Shown piece by piece: positions 16,750 through 24,762 of a DNA stretch of 64,000 nucleotides. The notes under the pieces are model-generated. The model searched no databases. It saw only the letters and a program-made list of their open reading frames with translations, and was not told the DNA's origin. The position numbers and the translations under genes are program-made. The stretch comes from DAOLCO01 sp964612555 (GTDB lineage: Bacteria > Bdellovibrionota_C > UBA2361 > SZUA-149 > DAOLCO01). The stretch spans positions 1-64,000 of the forward strand of contig CAZTBW010000007.1 of assembly GCA_964612555.1 (NCBI GenBank), in the 5' to 3' direction. Within the stretch, counting starts at the first letter, position 1. Each line of letters starts with the position of its first letter.

Positions 16750-17499
16750 CTAATCTACATATTTAGACAGACCCCGGCTTAGGTTTTGGAGGCTGGAGAT
16801 TAGTTGTTTTAGGAGTTTTTGGGTGTATTTTTTATTTTTGTTTTTATTTTGTTTTTCAAAATAGGGTTCTTTGTCTTGAGTGAATTTTTGTTTTTTGGAT
16901 TGATGTGTTTTGTTTGAAGATGGATTGTTTTTTCTGTTGATGTCTCCGGGCTGATAGAGCAGGTGGTTATAAGCTACATTTTGTGAAGGGTCGTTAATTT
17001 GGGTGGTTTGAATATCCTGTTTTGTAAGTGAGTTTACAAGGGCACTTTCATTAATAAACATTCCTTCGCTCTGAATCAAAGCTTCTCTGTTAATTAGAGG
17101 AGCTTTTTTTGTGGTGCTGAGTGCTGCTGATTCTTTTTGCAGTTCCACGAGATTTTCCACCAGTATTTTAAAATCGTAACTGAAGAGCTGATGTATGGAA
17201 GGAGGGGCTTTCATAAGTTCGAAATAGGAGATTCTTTTTAGTTCATCACCCAGTTGGGGATGAATGTATCCCGGGGTCTGGAGTTGAGTGTTTTCTCTGA
17301 TGCTCGTGAAGATTGATTCGGGGTTAAGTTGATAAGGGAGTGATGTAAGCATTCCGGAATTTGGGAGGGTTCTCTGATTTGGAAGATTTTGTCCATTTAT
17401 GATTGCTGAAACAATCGGGAATTGCCCTGACGTAAGTGGTGGGGTGCCTGCGGCTAGTGAAGTTCTGCTGATGCTGTTAGATATTGAAATATTGTTCAT
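16750..17499 (-). CDS. Hypothetical protein, 249 aa, low complexity
   Basis: No family was recognised. The first 60 residues are Ser/Asn/Pro/Thr-rich and disordered-looking, the centre (90-160) is helical (SYDFKILVENLVELQKES), and the C-terminal 50 residues are highly basic (KQKFTQDKEPYFEKQNKNK) before a final amphipathic helix. It lacks a signal peptide. The pattern resembles secretion-substrate or flagellar-associated proteins, but nothing fixes this. The small ORF at 17619-17774 lies upstream on the same strand. Confidence 0.55.
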   Translation of the reverse strand: MNNISISNSISRTSLAAGTPPLTSGQFPIVSAIINGQNLPNQRTLPNSGMLTSLPYQLNPESIFTSIRENTQLQTPGYIHPQLGDELKRISYFELMKAPPSIHQLFSYDFKILVENLVELQKESAALSTTKKAPLINREALIQSEGMFINESALVNSLTKQDIQTTQINDPSQNVAYNHLLYQPGDINRKNNPSSNKTHQSKKQKFTQDKEPYFEKQNKNKNKKYTQKLLKQLISSLQNLSRGLSKYVD

Positions 17500-17618
17500 G
17501 ATATAATCCTGCTTCTTTTAAGTAGTGGTTTAAAGTCCCCATACTGTTATCGCAGGAACACGCCGACTGACCCGGGGCAGGGTCTGTTTTTTACAAGAAT
17601 TTGAGTTTTCTTGTTTTT

Positions 17619-17774
17619 TTAGTGGCTCAGGTCGTTTGCAGGGCTGAGTGATGATGCGCTGATTGCAGCAGCCTCCTCAGACAAAAGCTCAAGAAAAAGT
17701 GCCGCTTCAGCAATATTTTCAATGCTATTTTCTATAAGTGCTTCAATTTCTTCAGGTAATTTTATATCTTCCAC
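17619..17774 (-). CDS. Small acidic ORF, 51 aa
   Basis: A GTG start at 17774 is preceded on the minus strand by an AAGGGGGAA Shine-Dalgarno-like sequence and opens a 51-codon frame. The product starts VEDIKLPEEIEALIENSIEN and continues as an Ala/Glu/Leu-rich amphipathic helix. It is acidic, without membrane segments. The 120-bp gap to the next minus-strand gene (start 17499) is compatible with co-transcription. Evidence is the ribosome-binding site and composition only; function unknown. Confidence 0.5.
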   Translation of the reverse strand: MEDIKLPEEIEALIENSIENIAEAALFLELLSEEAAAISASSLSPANDLSH

Positions 17775-17847
17775 GATAATTCCCCCTTATCCCCATGTGA
17801 TCCCAAGGCTATCTAGTGCCCACTAAGTAAGATGATCGGCTTTTGAG

Positions 17848-17880
17848 ATAAGTTTCTTTAGAAATTGGCGCAGAATGTTT
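17848..17880 (+). repeat. Direct repeat left of the SPFH pair
   Basis: A 33-bp sequence (core TTTAGAAATTGGCGCAGAAT) recurs with few differences at 20263-20296 in the same orientation. The two copies flank the two SPFH genes. Confidence 0.6.
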
Positions 17881-17917
17881 AATTCTCAACAAAAAATCCC
17901 TTGTAATTTGGTAAATA

Positions 17918-17946
17918 TTGACAAATGGTTATTTTTGCACTATTTT
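17918..17946 (+). promoter_or_regulatory. Promoter for the SPFH operon
   Basis: Consensus TTGACA (17918-17923) and TATTTT (17941-17946) are separated by 17 bp, in an AT-rich region about 140 bp upstream of the first SPFH start. Confidence 0.55.
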
Positions 17947-18091
17947 TATATCTTATCTTTACTGCTCTTTTTCAGCTTATATCAGTGAATATGTTTGATC
18001 TCCATCTTTATAAAATAGTTCTTTTTTAGAGCTACTTTGTAGAGATGGCAGGTCGTCATCTTGGTTTTTAAAATCTCTGAAAGGAAAAAAA

Positions 18092-19054
18092 ATGGGCGTA
18101 TTACTTGGATTAGTGGTGCTCTTAGCATGCACAGGAGTTGGCGTATGGGTAATCCGGAGTGAGGTTGATCCTTCAATCTCAAAGAAGATGACTCAAGTGT
18201 TTCTTACCGGTAGTATTCTATCGGGGTTTTTATTGATTGGTTTGTGCTCGTATACGGTTATCCCCGCAGGGTCAGGGGGAGTTGCCGTCAGTTTCGGGAA
18301 TGTGCTGGATAAACCGCTACAAAGTGGGGTAAATTTCATTGCTCCATGGTGGCAGATTGAAAGGTTGCCAACTCGCATTCAACTTCATGTTGGAAACTAC
18401 GATTGCGCATCTTCAGATACTCAGCCTGTAAAGATTGAGATGAAACTGAATTTTCAATTGAAGTTGGAGTCACTCCCTTCATTGTATCGGGAGATAGGTA
18501 CTTCAGTAGAGCAAATCGCAGCGAGAGTCATTGACCCCGCAGCTCATGAGACTCTAAAAGCAAAAGTCTCTATGCTCAAGTTGGTTCAGATTGTTGAACG
18601 ACGGGAAGAAATAGAGCTTGTTGTAGAGCAAGATCTTGAAACCTGGTTCAATCGGTATGATGTGAAACTCAGTGAAGTTGCTATAACTGATATTGCATTC
18701 AGTCACATACAGGAAAAAGCAATCGAAGATAAACAGATTGAAGAGCAAAGAGCTTTGCAAAAAGGCCATGAACTCACCAGGGCACGTGTAATGGCACTAG
18801 CTGAGAAAGAAAGATCTCGTGGTCTTGGAGGAAAAGAGTCGGAAGATATTCGAGGAGAGGCAGAATCTCAAAGAATTATCGCCGAAGCCGAACAAAAGGC
18901 TCAAGTGTACGTAGCAGATGCAGAAAGAGAAGCCTATGAGCTTCTACAAAAAGCAGTTTCACCTTTGTTGCTGCAAAGAGAACAAGTTAAACAGTGGGAT
19001 GGTACACTACCACAGTACTATCTTGGTGGTGAACTGTTTCCATTCAGTAAATAA
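18092..19054 (+). CDS. SPFH/band 7 (prohibitin-like) membrane protein 1
   Basis: The 320-residue protein has two N-terminal hydrophobic helices (residues 2-22 and 36-58) followed by an SPFH domain: TVIPAGSGGVAVSFGNVLDKPLQSGVNF-like start (family: v-aGe-gVv-rfGkv-----pGlhf), then IEMKLNFQLK and IAARVIDPAAHETLKA. From about residue 205 a long charged coiled coil with EKAIEDKQIEEQRALQKG and Ala/Glu-rich repeats follows. SPFH proteins form ring or cage oligomers in membrane microdomains and often modulate FtsH. The start follows GAAAGGAAAAAA. A paralogue lies 41 bp downstream and the two probably hetero-oligomerise, as HflK and HflC do. Confidence 0.82.
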   Translation: MGVLLGLVVLLACTGVGVWVIRSEVDPSISKKMTQVFLTGSILSGFLLIGLCSYTVIPAGSGGVAVSFGNVLDKPLQSGVNFIAPWWQIERLPTRIQLHVGNYDCASSDTQPVKIEMKLNFQLKLESLPSLYREIGTSVEQIAARVIDPAAHETLKAKVSMLKLVQIVERREEIELVVEQDLETWFNRYDVKLSEVAITDIAFSHIQEKAIEDKQIEEQRALQKGHELTRARVMALAEKERSRGLGGKESEDIRGEAESQRIIAEAEQKAQVYVADAEREAYELLQKAVSPLLLQREQVKQWDGTLPQYYLGGELFPFSK

Positions 19055-19095
19055 CATTTTATTTTTCAAAAACTCTTTTTACTCAGGAGATAAAA

Positions 19096-20112
19096 ATGAT
19101 TTTATATTCCGGTTTGCTATTAATGACCGTTGTTATAGTGACAACGGGAGTTGTTTGCTATCGACTGCTCAGCCATGCTGAGCCGAAGAAGTATTCGGCG
19201 GTGAATAAAAAGTGGGTGTATTATCCTACTTTGATTGGATTTGGGTTTTTTACCTTTTATTGCCTTTTTAACTCCTTTACATTTGTCCCGTCGGGGCATG
19301 AGGGAGTGCGGGTTGTATTTGGAAAGGTACTTCCTCACTCTTTTAAGGAAGGGTTTCAGTTTAAGTGGCCATGGGAAGCGGTAGTTCCTCAAGAAATTCG
19401 GCTTAATATTCATGAGCTGGATTATACCTGCCTTACACACGACCAACAAAAGTTGACCGTGCACATGAAAATCAACTGGCTTCGCAGGGCGCGTGCAACT
19501 CCTTCTCTTTTTGAAAAAGTGGGTATTTACAATGAAACGGTGATTGAAAGAATTATCGTTCCTGCGGCACAGGGAATTCTTAAGGCTGAAATTGCAGAAT
19601 GGAAGGTCTCAGATATTCTTCTTAAACGACAGAATATCAAGGACAAAGTCCAGGATGCTTTAGCCATATGGATCGAGAAATACGATCTTGAGCTAAAAGA
19701 AGTCTCGTTGTCCAATTTTGATTTTTCAACTGCCTATGAACAGGCAATTGAAGAGAAGCAAAAAAAGGAGCAGTTTGCCCAGCAAGCTGAGTATGAACGG
19801 CAGCGTGAAAAAACTGATGCCGATCGGGCTATCGCAGAGGCAAAAGGTGTTGCAGATGCCATGATTGAACAGGCACAGCAGCGTGCAGTGGGTATCATCC
19901 AGCGTGGTGAATCCCAGGCAGCAGTTATTCTTGCTAAAGCAAGGGCAACTGCTTACATGTACGAGAAAGTTGCGGAGACGTATACACCGGAACTCCTTCA
20001 GCTTGAACTTATTCAAAAGTGGGATAAGCGTATGCCCATATTTTTGAATGGTACGGGAGATACTGGGGGGCTTCAAATGCTTCTCAACTCTTCTTCACTA
20101 CCCTCCAAGTAA
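19096..20112 (+). CDS. SPFH/band 7 (prohibitin-like) membrane protein 2
   Basis: The 338-residue paralogue of the preceding protein has the same two-helix N-terminus (2-22 and 46-66), SPFH start TFVPSGHEGVRVVFGKVLP, a VHMKINWLRR strand and IERIIVPAAQGILKAEIAE, followed by the coiled coil EKQKKEQFAQQAEYERQREK. A strong AGGAG lies before the ATG. The pairing with an adjacent paralogue and the shared direct repeats on both sides mark the pair as a unit. No FtsH gene is in the window. Whether it acts as HflKC, as prohibitins, or as a defence- or stress-related SPFH system cannot be settled. Confidence 0.82.
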   Translation: MILYSGLLLMTVVIVTTGVVCYRLLSHAEPKKYSAVNKKWVYYPTLIGFGFFTFYCLFNSFTFVPSGHEGVRVVFGKVLPHSFKEGFQFKWPWEAVVPQEIRLNIHELDYTCLTHDQQKLTVHMKINWLRRARATPSLFEKVGIYNETVIERIIVPAAQGILKAEIAEWKVSDILLKRQNIKDKVQDALAIWIEKYDLELKEVSLSNFDFSTAYEQAIEEKQKKEQFAQQAEYERQREKTDADRAIAEAKGVADAMIEQAQQRAVGIIQRGESQAAVILAKARATAYMYEKVAETYTPELLQLELIQKWDKRMPIFLNGTGDTGGLQMLLNSSSLPSK

Positions 20113-20262
20113 AATTCCCCCTTGGAAAATGGAGCAGTTAATAAACTCATTGCTCCATTATTGAGGAATCCTATTTTGCACAGTGAAGGTTAGTTTTGAC
20201 GACTTGCCTTCATTGTCTAAAATTCAGCTTAAAACAAAATATAAATAAAAAGCGCAATTAAA

Positions 20263-20296
20263 ATAAGTTTTCTTTAGAAAATGGTGCAGAATGTTT
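20263..20296 (+). repeat. Direct repeat right of the SPFH pair
   Basis: This is the partner of the repeat at 17848-17880, in the same orientation, with an extra T and a few substitutions. It ends just before the vapBC operator. Confidence 0.6.
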
Positions 20297-20320
20297 GTTG
20301 GGAGCAGGGTGTTATTATAA

Positions 20321-20373
20321 TTTTCTTGTTCATATGGAAAATTCATGCTATATTTTCCATATGAACAAGAAAA
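20321..20373 (+). promoter_or_regulatory. vapBC operator and promoter: perfect 22-bp inverted repeat
   Basis: Arms 20321-20342 and 20352-20373 are perfectly complementary over 22 bp with a 9-bp spacer. The right arm contains the vapB ATG (20361). A TTGTTC (-35, 20326-20331) and TATATT (-10, 20349-20354), 17 bp apart, lie inside it, which would put transcription start at or next to the ATG. Binding of the antitoxin ribbon-helix-helix dimers would cover the promoter. Confidence 0.75.
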
Positions 20374-20561
20374 AGGTTGCTACAAACATTCCAGCTGATT
20401 TACTTGATGAAGCTACAAAGATTACTGGTTTAAACCAGACAAGTGCTATTGTTGAGGGTCTTAGAGAGTTGATTCGAAAAGAAAAGCGAAGACTGTTTTT
20501 ATCTTTGGAAGCTGGAATCCCAATAAATTATGATGTGAAAAAATCCAGGTCTCGTGGCTAA
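20361..20561 (+). CDS. vapB: VapB-type antitoxin
   Basis: The 66-residue protein starts at the ATG at 20361 (MNKKKVATNIPADLLDEATK); the longer frame from 20295 reads through the operator and is rejected. The sequence VATNIPADLLDEATKITGL.QTSAIVEGLRELIRK is a ribbon-helix-helix DNA-binding fold followed by a helix that contacts the toxin. It overlaps the vapC start by 8 bp, so translation is coupled. The promoter geometry suggests a leaderless mRNA. Confidence 0.8.
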   Translation: MNKKKVATNIPADLLDEATKITGLNQTSAIVEGLRELIRKEKRRLFLSLEAGIPINYDVKKSRSRG

Positions 20562-20940
20562 AGGGGTTTTGGTTGATACCTGTATTTTTATTGATTTTTT
20601 CAGATCTTCTGGAAGTTCCAATGAGGTTTTTAAGTCATTAGTATCTGAGGACAGGGTCATTGTTTCTTCTTTCGTTAAACTGGAGCTGCTAAAGGGTGTT
20701 CGGGTGGATATGCTTAAAAGGCTTCATTCCTTATTGGATGGGTTTTTGTTTATACCTAATGAATCGTCATTATATGATTTAGCATATGAAAAAATCATAA
20801 CTGCACGCAAGGGTGGTCTGGATTTTGGTTTAGTTGATTATCTGATAGTACTTCAGGCACTGAAATATAATCTGATCTTGTATACACGAGACAAAACCAT
20901 GCTACAGGTGGCAAGAAATCTCAGAGTGCAGACGGTTTAG
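20554..20940 (+). CDS. vapC: VapC-type PIN-domain toxin
   Basis: The 128-residue protein is a PIN ribonuclease. The first acidic residue is in VLVDTCIFIDFF (Asp near 8), the second in SFVKLELLKG (Glu near 43), and the later Asp residues in GLDFGLVDYLIVLQAL and LYTRDK (Asp near 94, 99 and 117). All four PIN acidic positions seem present, so activity is expected. VapC enzymes cleave tRNA or rRNA and are held inactive by VapB. The GTG start at 20554 overlaps vapB. Confidence 0.85.
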   Translation: MAKGVLVDTCIFIDFFRSSGSSNEVFKSLVSEDRVIVSSFVKLELLKGVRVDMLKRLHSLLDGFLFIPNESSLYDLAYEKIITARKGGLDFGLVDYLIVLQALKYNLILYTRDKTMLQVARNLRVQTV

Positions 20941-20956
20941 TGTCCCGTGAATAGTA

Positions 20957-21115
20957 CTAAAACAACGTATATATAAACGGTGCTACGGCAGAGCCCTGGG
21001 TTGCTACTATCAGGAGTCCGAGGAGCATCATTGATATGATAACGGGGGCGAGCCACCATTTTTTTCTTACTTTCAGAAAATCCCAGAGAAGTGCAATTGT
21101 AGAACGTCGTGCCAT
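20957..21115 (-). CDS. DUF5989 small membrane protein
   Basis: A 52-residue frame begins at the ATG at 21115 (MARRSTIALLWDFLKVRKKW), continues with one hydrophobic helix (LAPVIISMMLLGLLIVATQG) and ends SAVAPFIYTLF. This short layout is that of the DUF5989 proteins found beside carbamoyltransferases and SxtJ in surface-polysaccharide and related loci. It lies 19 bp downstream of the SxtJ gene on the same strand. Confidence 0.75.
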   Translation of the reverse strand: MARRSTIALLWDFLKVRKKWWLAPVIISMMLLGLLIVATQGSAVAPFIYTLF

Positions 21116-21134
21116 AAATTCCTTTTTATATTAT

Positions 21135-21533
21135 TTAATACGGCAAATGAGGTCTTGAGGCGGGACCGTCTTTGGGAACCTCTTTCCAGTATGTTTTTAA
21201 TGATGGGTCAGGCTGTGTGTCAAGAAGCTTTTTCCCAAAAAGTCGAAGCAGGAAGCCTATTGGGGTCATTACCAGAAAGAACATGAGGGTAAGAATAATA
21301 TGGGTCATTATATGCCCCATGGTCATTCCAAATTTCATCCACCAGCGTTCTATAAGGGTGAGCGAAGGTGGGTAAATTATCCCGCTTAATATAAAAACAA
21401 AAGCCAATGAGAAAAATGGATACCAGGCAGGGTGTTGCTTCCAGACAAGAACTCCGGTGATGATCAGAATCACAAGCCCCATGATCATGCCAAATTCTTT
21501 TAGTTCTTTTTCTGTTTTTTTAATATCTTTCAT
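21135..21533 (-). CDS. SxtJ-family membrane protein
   Basis: The 132-residue protein has three to four hydrophobic helices. The segment ERWWMKFGMTMGHIMTHIIL and the following MTPIGFLLRLFGKKLLD are characteristic of SxtJ, a membrane protein encoded with carbamoyltransferases. It lies between the DUF5989 gene and the carbamoyltransferase, 20 bp after the latter's stop, so the three form one transcript. Confidence 0.78.
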   Translation of the reverse strand: MKDIKKTEKELKEFGMIMGLVILIITGVLVWKQHPAWYPFFSLAFVFILSGIIYPPSLTLIERWWMKFGMTMGHIMTHIILTLMFFLVMTPIGFLLRLFGKKLLDTQPDPSLKTYWKEVPKDGPASRPHLPY

Positions 21534-21553
21534 ATAATTTTGTTTTGTCAGGT

Positions 21554-23383
21554 TTAGTCAAGTTCAAATTCATCTTTCCAGTTACCTGCATCTTCAAAGA
21601 CAGGTTGATCTGATTTTAAAAGTAAACAATCTTCAAGTACTAGTGCATCCATCCCGGTTCGCATAAAACACCGATAGGCATCTTCATGCGTGCAGACAAT
21701 TGGCTCCCCGCGAACATTAAAGGAGGTGTTTACCAGCACCCCATACCCAGTGATTGCGTGAAATTCCTTAATGAGATTATAGTAGTCAGGATTTACGTGT
21801 TCTTCAACCGTTTGTACCCGGGCAGAGTAGTCAACGTGAGTAATTGCAGGAAGGTCACTCCTGGAAACATTTAGCTTTTCAATGCCAAAAAGTTTTTCTT
21901 CTTCGGCACTCATGGATTTTCTTCGCTTTTCTACAACAGGAGCAACGATCAACATGTAGGGAGAATCTGAATCAAGCTCAAAATAATCACTCACCTGTTC
22001 CCGTAAACATGACGGTGCAAAAGGGCGAAAGGACTCCCGATATTTAATTTTCAGGTTCATAAGTTTTTGTGTCTGAGAGCTTCTTGGGTCTCCAAGGATA
22101 CTTCGTGCTCCAAGGGCACGGGGACCAAACTCCATCCGACCTGAACACCAGCCCACCACTTTTTCCTGAGATAGCAGTTTTGCCACTTCCTTGTGTAATT
22201 CTTTCCTTGGGAGCTTTGTATGTGGTGCCTGGATAGTCTTTAGATGTGCCTCAATTGTATTTGAATCACCACGTGGTCCAAGAAGAGAGCCGTATTGAGA
22301 ATCGCGTCCTTTGGTGATGACTCTCGGTTGATCAAGAACCTGGTACCAGGTAAATAGAGCCGCACCAAGCGCTCCCCCGGCATCACCTGCGGCGGGTTGT
22401 ATCCAGATAGAATCAAAAATGTTCTCCCGAAGGATTTTTCCATTTGCAACACAGTTAAGCGCAACTCCGCCAGCAAGACAGAGATTATTTTGTCCGGTGA
22501 CTTTTTTTACGTGGCGTGCAATGCGAAGCACGATTTCTTCAGTAACATCCTGGATGGAACGGGCAAGATCCATCTCTCTTTGAGTAAGAGGAGATTCGGG
22601 TTTTCTTGGTGCGCCCCCAAACAGTTTATGAAATGCCTGGGAAGTCATCCTCAGCCCATGGCAGTAATCAAAGTAGTCCATGTTGAGTCGAAAGGAGCCG
22701 TCTTCTTTAAGATCAATCAGGTGTTCGAGAATGGTATCAACAAAAACAGGTCTACCATAGGGAGCAAGACCCATGACCTTGTATTCACCGGAGTTTACCT
22801 TAAAACCGGTGTAGTATGTCATTGCTGAATACAGCAGTCCTATACTGTGAGGAAAATGGATTTCATGAGTCAGATCTATTTTGTTATTTTTACCAACACC
22901 AAAAGAGGTAGTAGTCCATTCGCCAACTCCATCCAGTGTAAGAACAGCGGCTTCTGTAAATGGAGAAGGAAAAAAAGCTGATGCTGCATGGGACTGGTGG
23001 TGTTCGGGATAGATGAGTTCCTCATCGAACTTGAGTTCACGGGAGATAAGATTCCCCATCCATAATTTTTCTTTTATCCAGACGGGAACCGCCTTAAAGA
23101 ATGAGGGAAGTCCCCGGGGGGCAAATGCAAGATAGGTTTCCAGGATTCTTTCAAATTTTATCCATGGTTTATCGTAAAATGCTACGTGAGTGATTTCCTC
23201 TTCAGTTATACCTGCCTCTTTCAGGCAGTAGGCGATTGCGTGAGCAGGGAAGCCGGCATCATGTTTTTTTCTGGTAAAGCGTTCTTCCTGTGCTGCGGCT
23301 ATGATCTGACCATTTTTCAGAAGACAGGCAGCAGAATCGTGATAAAACGCAGAGATTCCTAAAATATATATTGTATCTGACAT
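21554..23383 (-). CDS. NodU/CmcH-type carbamoyltransferase
   Basis: The 609-residue protein carries the N-terminal ASKHA-fold YrdC/TsaD-like domain: ILGISAFYHDSAACLLKNG at the start, the HHQSHAASAFFPSPF His residues near 128, a DGVGEWTT loop, and LAGGVALNCVANG near 305. The C-terminal carbamoyltransferase domain contains GRMEFGPRALGARSILGDPR near 418 and PFAPSCL. It transfers the carbamoyl group from carbamoyl phosphate to a hydroxyl of a sugar or natural product. With SxtJ and DUF5989 it forms a compact cassette, divergent from a lipid-anchored SGNH hydrolase, which hints at modification of a cell-surface glycan or lipid. Confidence 0.93.
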   Translation of the reverse strand: MSDTIYILGISAFYHDSAACLLKNGQIIAAAQEERFTRKKHDAGFPAHAIAYCLKEAGITEEEITHVAFYDKPWIKFERILETYLAFAPRGLPSFFKAVPVWIKEKLWMGNLISRELKFDEELIYPEHHQSHAASAFFPSPFTEAAVLTLDGVGEWTTTSFGVGKNNKIDLTHEIHFPHSIGLLYSAMTYYTGFKVNSGEYKVMGLAPYGRPVFVDTILEHLIDLKEDGSFRLNMDYFDYCHGLRMTSQAFHKLFGGAPRKPESPLTQREMDLARSIQDVTEEIVLRIARHVKKVTGQNNLCLAGGVALNCVANGKILRENIFDSIWIQPAAGDAGGALGAALFTWYQVLDQPRVITKGRDSQYGSLLGPRGDSNTIEAHLKTIQAPHTKLPRKELHKEVAKLLSQEKVVGWCSGRMEFGPRALGARSILGDPRSSQTQKLMNLKIKYRESFRPFAPSCLREQVSDYFELDSDSPYMLIVAPVVEKRRKSMSAEEEKLFGIEKLNVSRSDLPAITHVDYSARVQTVEEHVNPDYYNLIKEFHAITGYGVLVNTSFNVRGEPIVCTHEDAYRCFMRTGMDALVLEDCLLLKSDQPVFEDAGNWKDEFELD

Positions 23384-23450
23384 GAATAGTGATATTTGAT
23401 AATAAGTAGTTTATTTTTATTTAATTGAAAGGGATACTACTCATTTTTGT

Positions 23451-24587
23451 ATGAAGCGTCTATTTTCTTTGTTATTTCTGATCTTTTTTAATATTTTCTT
23501 TATTTTCCTGTTTCTTGAGGCAGGGGTGAGGGTGTGGCGTTATGTAATGCAGGAAAATTATGAAACATTTAGTACCCAGATCTCAAAGAAGGCACCCGGG
23601 GGGCAAGCGAAGAAAAAAATTGAAGGTGATTCCATAAGCCTTGGTAACCTCATTCAAAAAAGTGCTCATCCCGGGAGAGTCTATGAGTTTATGCCCAATA
23701 TTGAAGCCGTGTATCTGGGAAAGCACTTTGAAACCAATTCTTATGGCATGAGAGATCGTGAAGTCGAGCTTCAAAAACCTGAGCAAACTATTCGGATAGC
23801 CGGGATTGGAGATTCGGTAATGTTCGGTTGGGGGGTGGATGCTGAAGACTCATATCTGAGGGTGTTTGAGGGTACTCTTAATGAGTCATCTTTCGGAACC
23901 CCTTCCGGAACAATAGTTGAGACGCTTAATTTTGCAGTCCCCGGGTATAACACGGCGATGGAAGTTTCGACCTTCGAAGAGCGGGTAAGAGGCTTTTCTC
24001 CTGATCTTTTAATCCTTCATTTTGTTGATAATGATCTTGGTATTCCCTTGTTTATGACGGCTGCCCCTGATTTTTTATCTTTCAAGACGAGTTTTCTTTT
24101 TGAAGAAGTAAAAAAACTTTTTTCGCATCTCTATCAGGATACTCAGACTTCAGAGTCCTTTATTGGAGTAGAGTTCAGAGGGCATGATGAGACAGATAAA
24201 AATAAGGTTTTATCAAAATATCAATACATGCTTGGAGATAGTGGTTTCAAGCTTGCAATGGAGCGGCTCTCAAACATGCTCTGTGAAGATAAAATACCTC
24301 TGGTGATTCTCACGGGAAAACTTCGTGCAAATGTGAGAGGACTTGTCACAGGTGTGGCGGAGCGATATGGCTTTCATATAGTAGAAGCGTACCCGGTAGT
24401 GGATGAGTACGTTGAAAAAAATAATGTAGAAAACACTCCGGAAGCGAGAAAAAAACTTTTATGGCTTCACAAAAATGATTCCCATCCGAATGAACTGGGA
24501 CACAGATTATATGCTGAAACGCTTATGAGATTTCTTCCTGAAGTGTTGGGAGACAGCTCAGGGAAGTACCTGCCAAGGTGTGATTGA
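23451..24587 (+). CDS. SGNH/GDSL hydrolase, membrane-anchored
   Basis: The 378-residue protein has an N-terminal hydrophobic anchor (residues 5-24, LFSLLFLIFFNIFFIFLFLE) and then an SGNH-hydrolase domain: block I IAGIGDSVMFGWGV near 118 (catalytic Ser), block III-like LHFVDND near 193, and block V NDSHPNELGH near 345 (Asp and His). These enzymes remove or add acyl groups on glycans and lipids. It is divergent from the carbamoyltransferase across 67 bp, so shared regulation is plausible. The substrate is not inferable. Confidence 0.75.
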   Translation: MKRLFSLLFLIFFNIFFIFLFLEAGVRVWRYVMQENYETFSTQISKKAPGGQAKKKIEGDSISLGNLIQKSAHPGRVYEFMPNIEAVYLGKHFETNSYGMRDREVELQKPEQTIRIAGIGDSVMFGWGVDAEDSYLRVFEGTLNESSFGTPSGTIVETLNFAVPGYNTAMEVSTFEERVRGFSPDLLILHFVDNDLGIPLFMTAAPDFLSFKTSFLFEEVKKLFSHLYQDTQTSESFIGVEFRGHDETDKNKVLSKYQYMLGDSGFKLAMERLSNMLCEDKIPLVILTGKLRANVRGLVTGVAERYGFHIVEAYPVVDEYVEKNNVENTPEARKKLLWLHKNDSHPNELGHRLYAETLMRFLPEVLGDSSGKYLPRCD

Positions 24588-24762
24588 GCCCTATACTTCG
24601 AGCAAAAAAAAGGAAATAATCTAATTATTTATGCGTCTTATATTGGATGCTTAAATTGAAATGAAGTAAGTGCATAAAAAAGATGCGGAATCTTTTTACT
24701 GATGCTACTTTTACGTTCTTACTCACGTACAGGACATAATTTTCTTTAAAAGACTCACGGTT

